Origin: Lingula anatina | Taxonomy: Eukaryota > Brachiopoda > Lingulata > Lingulida > Lingulidae | DNA length: 27,301 nt | NCBI RefSeq assembly: GCF_001039355.2 | Contig: NW_019775501.1 | Location: 319,534 to 346,834 of the forward strand | Reading direction: 5' to 3' | Part shown: in pieces, positions 18,894-27,301 of the stretch | How positions within the stretch are numbered: the stretch's first letter is position 1 | How the letters are laid out: every line of letters begins with the position of its first letter | Position numbers and translations under genes: made by a program | Notes under the pieces: generated by a model | Told to the model about the DNA's origin: nothing | What the model saw: the letters and a program-made list of their open reading frames with translations, nothing else | Databases searched by the model: none

Positions 18894-19482
18894 AAAAAAG
18901 CATTGACAATTAATATTATTTAAACAAAGCTATATGAAAATACCTGTGCACTCGATGATTCTCCATTTCTACACCAGGTGGTGAAATGTTCACAGTAAGC
19001 CCATAACACACTGTGCTTTTTTCCCTCCCAGCTTTGATCTGGCTCTCTTTACTATATTTCATCAGGTGGCAGAGGACTGAAACGTGATAATTTGGATGTG
19101 AGATAAATTTGTTCTAGCTCATCCAATATTTTAAATATTTTAAAACTCTGATTAGTCAAATTTACGTTTTTATTATAGAAAATAAATTAATAAATAGGTA
19201 TGTGAATAGAAAACTACTTCTATTATATCATTATGATGATACTTTTAACAACTATCACAATTGCACTGGATTCTGTGTGATGTCATACGATAAAAAATTA
19301 TATATCTGCGCTTCTTGTGCATGCTATTGTTTCGGAATGTCTCAATGTCGCCTACTACATCCCAGAAAAGAGAGCTTCTAACCTTGTATTTCTTTGAGTT
19401 TTCACTCTTGAAATGGGTGCGTAGCTCACTTCCATCTCTAACCCATCATTATCTCCCGTACGGTGGACAACCGCCTCATTGC
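18394..19482 (-). pseudogene. PLAAT: Broken tandem copy of the PLAAT-like gene
   Basis: Three exons match the neighbour at 15103-16835 in order and orientation. Exon-2 copy (19482-19300): GNEAVVHRTGDNDG in one frame, then KKYKVRSSLFWDVVGD in another, so a frameshift lies between, and the donor is lost. Exon-3 copy (19076-18944): two adjacent in-frame stops, then LWAYCEHFTTWCRNGES; Asn before the nucleophile Cys is Tyr here, though Cys, Glu and His remain and both splice sites look usable. Exon-4 copy (18504-18394) is open and has diverged to ANWLWYILGAFVSITGVEIA, more hydrophobic sequence and a GRKKKSKTYA tail. No first exon was found upstream. This is a decayed tandem duplicate. A (TA)n run lies in its last intron. 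Confidence 0.88.
18845..18889. repeat. (TA)n microsatellite
   Basis: About 22 TA units inside the last intron of the PLAAT-like pseudogene. A longer run (20012-20075, about 32 units) lies further right, and short runs at 11451-11493 and 24108-24127. Confidence 0.95.
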
Positions 19483-19920
19483 CTGAATGATATTGAAATT
19501 ATTTTGGTTAAAAATATTCCTTCAAAGCACTTCCGTGTTATTGTCCTGTATTCAGTCCCATCTGGCGTCATTACTACTACATGTGGTATACTACTACATA
19601 GATGTCAATAGCAATTGGCATTAAAAGAAACGGAATATGTACAGTGTACATAAAGTATCTTCTTATAACACAACTCTTATGACGATCCAAATGAAATGAA
19701 ATAGAAACATCAATCAATACTAATAATAACAAAAGAAAATTGTAATTCTAGCTACATATTAATTGTCAAGTATGTATAAATATACTTCAAAACAGATTAA
19801 ACAAATCATTAAGGTATTTGTTTTCAAACCTTTATGTCTTTGTCTCGTCACATTATCAGATGTGTTAAAGATAATGTCATATATATAACAAGCGAGTCTA
19901 CTTTTGTATTTTGATCTGTT

Positions 19921-19960
19921 TGAGTCCCTGATGAGGCCTCCGGACCAAAACGCCTGAAGG
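19921..19960 (+). ncRNA. Hammerhead-ribozyme-like core (degenerate)
   Basis: CTGATGAG (19928-19935) is followed by a short self-complementary stretch GGCCTCCGGACC and AAAACGC, the order of a hammerhead core (CUGAUGA, stem II, GAAA, stem III). The GAAA box reads CAAAA, and no good stem III or stem I partner was found upstream, so it is at best a decayed copy. Hammerhead motifs of this shape are known in the terminal repeats of Penelope-like retroelements; no such element's protein is seen here. Confidence 0.3.
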
Positions 19961-20008
19961 GTTTTGTATTAATTAACATGGAGATAACAGATTAACTTTG
20001 CTCATTTT

Positions 20009-20011
<3 letters not shown>

Positions 20012-20075
<64 letters not shown>
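20012..20075. repeat. (TA)n microsatellite, long
   Basis: About 32 uninterrupted TA units, immediately left of a copy of the dispersed repeat at 20098-20210. Open frames crossing it (20234-19992, minus) are repeat artefacts. Confidence 0.95.
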
Positions 20076-20082
<7 letters not shown>

Positions 20083-20097
20083 CCCATGTTAATTACA

Positions 20098-20210
20098 CCC
20101 TGGCTTGGCCCAGTCTTTATGGCTTCTTTGCATTTTGAACAGCATAAAGGGCAAGGTAATTGACCAAGTATATTGGCCAAGCTGCCAGTTTGTTTGTATG
20201 GCATATGCAG
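20098..20210 (+). repeat. Dispersed repeat, copy 1
   Basis: Matches 21316-21425 in order: CTTGGCCCAG / CTAGGCCAG, TTTTGCAT-type block, AACAGC, RTTAATTG-CCAAGTA, and the best conserved block GCTGCCAGTTTGTTTGTATG. The preceding part of the second copy (CCAATTTAGTCCGGTT, 21293) also recurs at 25677 as CCAATCTAGTCCAGTT, so the family has at least three members here. No coding potential. Confidence 0.7.
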
Positions 20211-20817
20211 CGGATGTCTTAGATCAAGGCACATAATGTGATACTTACAGGTGTGGCAAATGAGATATAGTTGTATTTCATTACCTTTGATTTGTAAAAT
20301 TCATCTGAGGATAATACTTTAAAATATATTGATCGTTTAAAGAAAGGGCGTGTAGACTGATTTATTAACGTTTACTAAAGAAATATTAAATTAAAGGTGG
20401 GCTCCATTTATTAGTGTGTTATTTTATTTTTTTTTTTAGTTTTTATATAGATTGTAGGAAAAATTCTGCCCTTTAATATTTTGTTGGCCTTTTGGGAAAA
20501 TATCTGCATTTTCTTAAGGGTGTAAATATACGCAAGAACGATATTTTCAAAAATAAGTCATTGGTTACTGTCGGGTACATTTTCACATTGTCAGCCTCTT
20601 TGCACATTTTTATCTATATCATGCAAACATACAGTATAAACGGTACTGCATACACTGTACATAGCAAGGTACAATAATATGACAAGTATTACCGATAATG
20701 TTCAAGGTCAATTTTTTGCTACTAACACTCAAATCGGCGGGCAAACTGGTTCAACATCCTTCCCTTTGGTGCTTGAATAATCACACATAAAATCAATTCC
20801 TAAAAAGATACGTTATA

Positions 20818-20884
20818 GTTTTAGTTATATTATCCATTATTGTAAGGCGCGTTGAGGTAGTATGTAAGGCGTTATATAAGAAGC

Positions 20885-20932
<48 letters not shown>
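20818..20932 (+). mobile_element. LINE 3' end with (ATT)n tail, second copy
   Basis: It matches the terminal part of the LINE at 11582-11698 almost base for base: CCATTATTGTAAGGCG, TTGAG, ATGTAAGGCG, ATATAAGAA and then (ATT)n (20886-20932). Only the last 120 bases are present, a severely 5'-truncated insertion, the usual result of incomplete reverse transcription. Confidence 0.85.
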
Positions 20933-20935
<3 letters not shown>

Positions 20936-22328
20936 TGACATAAATATATTCGGTTAGACAGGCTAACATTCGTGACTGGCACTTTTCAAAATGAATATAT
21001 CATATAAATACTCTCGAATAATCTTCAATATAAATAAATAACACCGCTCTGAAAACTTAGCTATGTGTTATATTACAATTGTCATTAAATCTGTACTAAC
21101 ACACCTATAAACATCTCACCAATGTACATTAACACCTATAATTAATTCCACTTTTTACATTGTTTTTCAAATAAATTAATTTATTTATTTACTTTGCAAG
21201 TTGTTAAATACACTTAGCTTCATTTAGTTATAACTATTTTTATTTAATTTTTTTCTTTTTGTTTGCTTTTGTATTTATGTCACGGTCCTGATTCCAATTT
21301 AGTCCGGTTACTAACAGGGCTAGGCCAGATCCAAAGTCGGTTTTTGCATTAGTAACAGCGCAATGAGTATGTTAATTGGCCAAGTAATTTGCAGGTGAGC
21401 TGCCAGTTTGTTTGTATGACACGTGTAATTAAAATGTGACTTGTATTTAGTTATCAGAACTGTATAATACATACAACATACAATATGACCCGCGTATTTC
21501 ATCATATTTACTCTATAGATATGTAACAATATCATTCGGAAGGCCGATATCTTTTTCGTATATGGACAGGTTCAATTTGATGATTCAATGAGATTTTTGA
21601 CTTTCTTTGACCTAACACAAACGCACACTGTGTTATTATTGTTTTACCTTCAGGATGCTTACACTCTGCTCTCACTGCAATGTGGTGATATTTTTCCACA
21701 TCGTATTGTTTTAATGCAGTGAGCCTTTGTGATTTTTTTATACCTTAATATGTTTTTACTTGTCTTTAAAAATCCTTCAGTTGTTTCTATAACCGACAGT
21801 GAAAGATGATGGATGAATTTTTTCGTTGTCGTCATGAATGTTATCTTTATCGAGTGCATCTTCGAGGTTTAATGCTAGCTGGTTCTTGGTGGCTTCTTCA
21901 AAAACTTGCGCTGGCACTCCACTATGAAAAACGATTATTTTGTCTTCGTTCTTCTATATTCGTGTCAAAATTTACAGAAGTGCATTGTCTCGTCCGGTAA
22001 CATTGGCTCGTATGCTCTATTTAACTTAACAAGAAATAAGGAGTATCTCTCCATGTTTTTTATTTTAATTATCTTGAAAAAACGTATTCTTAAACTTCAG
22101 TACATTTGTTATAGAATTTGACAATGCGTTTTGCTTTGAAATAAAACCCAGTGCTATCCCTGACCAGGATAACAAGACGAATCCGATGCTATCCTTCACC
22201 AGGATTATGAGAAATATACTCCAATAAATAGATTTTATATACAAACACAATGCTGTAAGAACGAGGAAAAATATACGGTACTTATAACATGTATATATAG
22301 CTATTTCATTATTTACAGACTTTTGTAA
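20933..22328. other. Intergenic, AT-rich
   Basis: Apart from the dispersed repeat at 21316-21425, no gene is seen. At 22149-22219 a roughly 43-bp unit occurs twice, sharing TGCTATCC-T-ACCAGGAT; each unit can pair TATCC with GGAT(A) as a small hairpin. Short open frames here show no family motifs. Confidence 0.45.
21316..21425 (+). repeat. Dispersed repeat, copy 2
   Basis: Second copy of the family described at 20098-20210, sharing GCTGCCAGTTTGTTTGTATG. Its left flank (21280-21315, TGATTCCAATTTAGTCCGG) is shared with 25665-25700, where only that part is preserved. Confidence 0.7.
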
Positions 22329-22544
22329 TCAAGATTTAATACCGACCTTACCGTGCCCAAGACGCTTCCTTAACATGGACCTAACCGTGCCCTTGATGGC
22401 TGCTCTGCAAATGGCGCAATTCTTCATTGCAGGCAACAAGATAGCCGCATGGCAGAAATACCACGGTAACTTCTTCGTCCATACAGATCTTACAGGTGCC
22501 CTCTTCTTTCAGTCTTTTGTTTTCCTTAAGCAAGGACTTGGTCT
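22329..22544 (-). pseudogene. Orphan IAP (BIRC)-type RING exon, broken
   Basis: After an acceptor (TTTCAG) the exon reads [18 protein letters not shown], then [21 protein letters not shown]. This is the C-terminal E3 ubiquitin-ligase RING of inhibitor-of-apoptosis proteins, preceded by its short helical lead-in. The frame is then lost by a deletion of about 17 bases that removed the next Zn-binding segment, and homology resumes in another frame as [19 protein letters not shown]. In addition the Zn-ligand His of the PCGH box is Tyr. No BIR domain or other exon lies nearby, so this is a duplicated gene fragment that cannot make a working RING. IAP families are strongly expanded in bivalves, which fits such debris. 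Confidence 0.88.
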
Positions 22545-25500
22545 CTGAAATACAATTGGTAAAAATAACTTCAAAAGTGTGAAGATTATGTTATAACGTT
22601 TATGCATAAGGGAAAGGACAAATAAACACGTTTGCGCCTACAACATTTAATCAATCTTCTATTAGAATGAGTATTCAATGCCTGCGGATTCGCTTGCGCA
22701 AGTGCTAAGCGATGCTTCTTATTGTAAACATCACAAACGGTATATACCTGAGAAAGTCACCCTGTAGCAGCAATTTCAGTGTGCTGATGCTTTTAAAAAT
22801 TTAAAATGATATATGTACTGTATGGTTGAAAAAATAAAAATGATTTGTTTTCGGAAACTTTGTCAATCTTTATGCCCATTTTCTGAAGCATGCAAACTAG
22901 CCCACAGTTCCTAAGTCTTTTGATATCCGATTTATGAATGTGATCTCGATATCGGTTTAATATTACTGGCAGTTTTCTGGTCCTTTTATTTAGTAGCTTG
23001 TTACCACAATGGCAACCTAACCTACGCATTCCTTTGCCTTTTTTAGTAAAGCCACTGTAATGAGCTTCATGGTGTAATGATAGTTCATCAGAGATGACAT
23101 AACAATCTTATTTTCATCATAAAGAATTTTATGCAAATAAGCAACATTAAAGTGTCATTTACAATTAACATCTATGCGCTTATGCGGTTACAGGGTATCT
23201 TGACATACTCGGCTTATGCAGTGAAATCTTTAGTTCCCAAGTAGTGGAACAGTAAAGGCATATTTTTCTAACCCTCCGTGTATTACTATGCTGCTGCTTC
23301 TCAAACACCTGGCACATGCTTTAACTTCAACACCAAGCCCCTGAATGACCTTGATGGCCATATACTTGATCAATTCACCACGTACACGATACCCTGATAC
23401 CTATTTCACGGCACCTATTTCAAAGACGTGCTGGGTATAAACAATAGAAGTAACCAGGCATACGCACGGACGTGCGTACAATTTTTTCAGCTAACCATTA
23501 GACTATTCTTATAAAACAAGAAGATTCTATATAAAACTTTTCAATCCCTCTCCTCTGTATTAATTTTACTTCTTCTCCACATTAGTGTGTCTACTTTTTA
23601 TTGCTGTCTTAAATTGTATCTGGTCATTTTGCATGAGAAAGGATGAGTGCAGACAAGAGAGTAAAAGTACCCACCTTTGTACATGACGAAATAAATTGTG
23701 AATGAATGGAAATAAATTGATGCCAAATTAAAGTTGGGGTCTTACACTTTAATGATCCACTTAATTTTTTTTTTTTTTTTTTTTTGAATTTGATACATAA
23801 AAAATTAAGGTCAAAATAACCTTGTCAAATATTCATAAAAATGTGTGTTTTTTTTTTTTTTTCTTTTTTTGGGGGGGGTCTGAAGTACAATGCTACACAT
23901 GTATAGTAATAGTAAGGTGACAACTGTGAATTTTTGTAATTGGGTACAAAAGGTGCCCACGTAAAAAGAAAGGTAATACGTGGCCAATCAGTGCTGATTG
24001 AAAGAAGAATCTCACAGTGACTTGACGATAAAAGACGTTTATTTTTTATATGAGCCCCTGCCTCAGACAAGCTAATCATTCACAGTTGAAAAGACATGAG
24101 TATAAGGTGATATATATATATATATATGTGAAAATCAGCTCGTTTGAGGGTTGGGCTTGATATGTACTCAAACTAAATAGGGACATTATTCAGGCTACGG
24201 GCCTAAATAATTACCAGAAGTTTACCAGATAAAGCAATCTAGCAAATACTGATGATTTTATGGTATCTGCTACATGGCCATTTTGAAATCCGTGTATGCA
24301 AGGATGCACCTGATTTAATAAGAGCCAAAATAGTTAATTGAGGCACACATCTAGCCACCAGGATTCAGACCTCCCATAGCAAAACTAGCTCCATCAGATG
24401 CTGGTACTGCCAGTGTAATGCAGGTTCAAGACAGTTAGAAGTTGTGCACATCTCACTTCAGTCCTGTGGTGTATGGGGTTTGCCATGAGGCAGGGATACA
24501 GTCCAAAAATATGTTGTGGAGAAGGCTGATTGGATGCCTCACGTTTACCAACATGAAGTGGTGACAGTTTTAGCGAGACAGAAATTGTTTCGGACAGCAC
24601 ATCTGATTAATTATCTATTGTTTCTTATACATTTTTATTCTCATATTTGTATATTTTGTATAAAATAACTCTTGCATTGCATTCTATACAAGGTCTTACA
24701 TAATCATATATGAAGTACTTTTCAGGTGATTTAATTTCATTGTGATACAGATTATTGGCCATAACTGTTATTATGTGTACTATATTTTCATTCAGTTTTT
24801 ACTTTTATCTTATCATTATTTTGGTACAATTTATACCTTAATTGTTTATTTTATGGTTAATGGAAACATTCCAAATAGCCGTTTAGAGTGCTTTTACACA
24901 TGTTTTTTATTGTTACTGTAAAAGCCTTTTGCTTTTAGCATTTTTTACTATACCGTAGAGCCTTGTACAAAATGTGTATTGGTTAACAATACAATTATTT
25001 AGACCAACAAATGCTGGTCTGTGAGAAAGTTATATAAAATTAATAAATACGCAGAAACAAGTTTTCCTAGTTACATGACTTTTATACAGTAAAGTGAAAT
25101 CGGTGATGGCTTCTGTGAGAAAATACCAAAATACACCACCCCTCCGTCTCTTCTCTAGGATTAAAAAATAACAATTACTTTCCCATTTACTTGTGCCACA
25201 CCATAAGTATTTAACATATAATTCTTTTTTTACACCAAAAGACAAGTTTCATTTAAAAAAAATCATTTATGTAATATATATGCTGAAACAAGTTGCTCTG
25301 ATTCATTAGACTGCATACAACAGGTAAATCTGGCTACACCCCCTCCATATAACTCATTAAAAATACTTACGATGCCTCAAACCAAATAATATTTTTTCAC
25401 GCAACATATATATGCATAAACTTTATAATAGAAAATTATTAAAAATTTTTGAGGATGGGCACTTTGCCAGTGGTTATCTGCACTCATCCTTTAAACTTTT

Positions 25501-26400
25501 CATTGTCATTAATGCATTAAAATGTTCTTCACGTGAATCACAGAGTTAGAAAAGGCCTTCTTAAATGTCTTTATTGAGTTCACAGTTAATAAAAATGTTT
25601 CTTGCACTCTATTTCATTATTAAATGAAAATAAAAATACTTAAAAAAATACAATGTATGTGTCGCAGGCCAGATCCCAATCTAGTCCAGTTAAACAACTA
25701 ATAAGGCACTAAAAGGAATTCCCCATCTATTTGGAGGTATTTAAACCCCCTTTCACAGAAAACTGGGGCAGTATATGTATAAACACGTTGCGTAGTGTGC
25801 AGTGCAGACCGCGCGGTGACACAATAGGTAAATATCATTTTATCGCTGGTAAAATACGTGCGTTATGAAAAAAAAATGTTTAAGTTACATAGTATAAAGC
25901 ATTTCTGGACTATTGGTCATGTTTTTTTAGGTCATCATCTCGTAAATAGACGCCGTTACGAACTCTCCTTATATCTACGGCTACGGGGCTGGAGATCTAT
26001 ATATAGAACAAATGCCCGTCGTGTATTTTATACTTAGGTAGTTCAAAAATATCGCATGGTATCTATGTAAAATTATGAATAACCAATCCTAATCTACTGT
26101 TACATCTCAGATTCGAATCGTCTTAACTATTATTCTGTCGCATAACAGCATAGTTCTGTTGCTACCTCCACATTTTTTTTCATAACAAAATGGAGTTTGG
26201 CGGGAAAGCGAAAGGGGGATCCCCTTGACATTCCTTCATTTCGAACAGGTAGTAATGGAAAAATATATCCTTAATAATCATAAACATTTACCTACCATTT
26301 ATCAGGGTCAAAGATTGATTTCCCACTAGATATCCACAGTCCGTTCCCCATTACATTGTACAGGTGACATTTGTCCCATATACTAGTCCCAATACTCCAA
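22545..26400. other. Long gene-poor stretch
   Basis: No gene is recognised. A frame of about 56 codons on the minus strand (23392-23222; GELIKYMAIKVIQGLGVE inside) shows no named domain. It also contains poly-T runs at 23767-23784 and 23848-23870 (the latter with G8), a short (TA)n at 24108-24127, an inverted AGGATG/CATCCT pair at 25450-25492, and a partial copy of the dispersed repeat at about 25665-25700. Base composition is uniformly AT-rich. Confidence 0.4.
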
Positions 26401-26491
26401 CTAACTCTAATCTATACTCATCATATGGGCCCTGTTGAGCTACCATTCCTGTCACACTAGCTTACCCTAACCTGTACTAATCATTTGGGAA
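26401..26491. repeat. Imperfect 60-bp tandem duplication
   Basis: CTAACTCTAATCTATACTCATCATATGGG-type sequence at 26401 recurs at 26461 as CTTACCCTAACCTGTACTAA followed by TCATTTGGG, offset exactly 60 bases. The preceding 26381 block may be a fainter third part. Confidence 0.65.
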
Positions 26492-26882
26492 CCTGGACTT
26501 TTATGTCTAGGAATACCATAAATGACGTGCAATAACTCACATTCAGAAAGACCCATACTTTAAAGTAGTTTGTATCCAATATGACAAATACTAATAACTA
26601 CGTGTACGCAAGTCAAGGTATAATCACACGTGCGCCACTTGGATTGGTCCCTATCTGTTGCACTGGTAGGTCGCCAGTTCAACGTCTGTCATATGGCATA
26701 GAAAAAGCTTCCTTACTTATTGTAAAACATGTACACGGAATGCCTTGGATCTGTTACATGGGTTTGCATCTAACGTCACGTTTGTATTGTTTTTACTGTA
26801 TGCCATGTGCATAATGCCCGACATTCTTCTCACTACCTGTTTCTGTTTCTTTATTCCATGTATCTTAACCCTCAATCACCTT

Positions 26883-26903
26883 TCAGGGGCCTCGTAGGCC
26901 CTG
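26883..26903. repeat. GC hairpin 1
   Basis: Arms TCAGGGGCCT and AGGCCCTGA, loop CGT, one extra G in the left arm. It shares GGGCCTC and AGGCCC with the hairpin at 27072-27092. It is followed by TTTTG-type sequence but is not a terminator in this eukaryotic context. Confidence 0.65.
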
Positions 26904-27071
26904 ACCCATGTATCTTTTGCTCTCTCTTCGTTCGCATGAGGTTTTGAGCCTGGTCCTTTCATGTAATCCTCAAGCAACTTATACCCCATCAATGGATTAA
27001 TAATTAGTTTTGAAATAATTTACACCATATGTAGAAATTAACTTTTCCAAAAGTTAGTCCATTTCCTGGAA

Positions 27072-27092
27072 ACCGGGCCTCTGAGGCCCGGT
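27072..27092. repeat. GC hairpin 2, ten perfect pairs
   Basis: Arms ACCGGGCCTC and GAGGCCCGGT around a single T, followed by CCC as in hairpin 1 (ACCC). Both sit in otherwise AT-rich sequence about 190 bases apart. Confidence 0.8.
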
Positions 27093-27301
27093 CCCTTGAT
27101 AATTTTACTTCCACATGGGATAAATAAGTCTATGTAACCTCAAATATCTTTGCTATCAAATGCTTTACACAAGCAATAGGCCTATCATGTGTGCTATGAC
27201 TATCAGTATGGTCAATGAAATCTGCCTGTGAAAGATTCAAGACCTGGAGGAATTATTATTTATGAGTAATCAGTCACCTTGGTCACCTGATATGCAGATA
27301 T

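Larger units (their letters stand above)
19483..20097. other. Region upstream of the PLAAT-like pseudogene
   Basis: The missing first exon of the pseudogene would be expected here but nothing like the SHWAVYIG block is seen. It includes the hammerhead-like phrase at 19928-19952 and the (TA)n run at 20012-20075. Confidence 0.45.
26492..27301. other. Right end of window, no gene recognised
   Basis: A 77-codon frame (26581-26814, +) has no family motif. The phrase GGTCGCCAGTTCAACGTC at 26668 resembles a tRNA B box loosely, but no A box or cloverleaf was found. Two GC hairpins follow (26883-26903 and 27072-27092). Confidence 0.4.

Noticed and set aside
19992-20234. 80-codon frame with YIYIYI run
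   Set aside because: Translation of the (TA)n microsatellite.
23222-23392. Minus-strand frame of about 56 codons (GELIKYMAIKVIQGLGVE)
   Set aside because: Considered as an upstream IAP exon but it matches no BIR or UBA motif and has no clear splice sites.
24394-24600. 68-codon minus-strand frame
   Set aside because: No recognised domain, no supporting exon signals.
26581-26814. 77-codon frame and a B-box-like phrase
   Set aside because: No protein motif; no A box or cloverleaf, so neither a gene nor a tRNA-derived SINE can be claimed.

Overview
The window reads as nuclear DNA of an invertebrate animal. Genes are split by short introns with GT-AG borders, intergenic DNA is AT-rich, and di-, tri- and tetranucleotide repeats are frequent. 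The mix of genes and repeats (an ABHD13 hydrolase, a relic of an IAP-type RING finger, a LINE tail with a GGCGCC / (ATT)n end, small inverted-repeat elements) suits a marine lophotrochozoan, most likely a bivalve mollusc. The species cannot be read from the sequence. No bacterial-style operon, CRISPR array or intact virus is visible.

Layout. 1-950: mostly unrecognised, with a weak case for a gene reading leftwards. 939-957: an exact TCTCGCGAGA palindrome followed by an ETS site CCGGAAGT, a housekeeping-type and possibly divergent promoter. 1057-4221 (+): ABHD13-like serine hydrolase in about seven exons. 5539-7483 (+): acireductone dioxygenase (ADI1) in four exons, the first intron being GC-AG, with a short C-terminus. 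5.8-9.6 kb: a dense cluster of CT/GT microsatellites and a direct repeat pair. 9075-10321 (-): a gene for a small secreted peptide with eight cysteines in twenty residues and its own TATA box; this is the least familiar object in the window. 11.0-11.7 kb: 5'-truncated CR1/L2-like LINE. 14151-14421: an array with an exact 24-bp period. 15103-16835 (-): complete PLAAT/LRAT-domain acyltransferase gene in four exons. 18394-19482 (-): a broken tandem copy of it. 19.9-21.4 kb: repeat-rich, including a hammerhead-like core and a second LINE tail. 22329-22544 (-): an orphan, broken IAP-type RING exon. 22.5-27.3 kb: no gene recognised; a 60-bp tandem duplication and two related GC hairpins.

The three clear genes belong to unrelated housekeeping roles: a membrane-type hydrolase, methionine salvage, and phospholipid acyl transfer. 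They do not form a pathway. The most unusual points are the secreted metallothionein-like peptide, the decayed PLAAT tandem copy beside an intact one, the 24-bp bZIP-motif array, and several short dispersed repeat families, two of them with copies inside gene introns.
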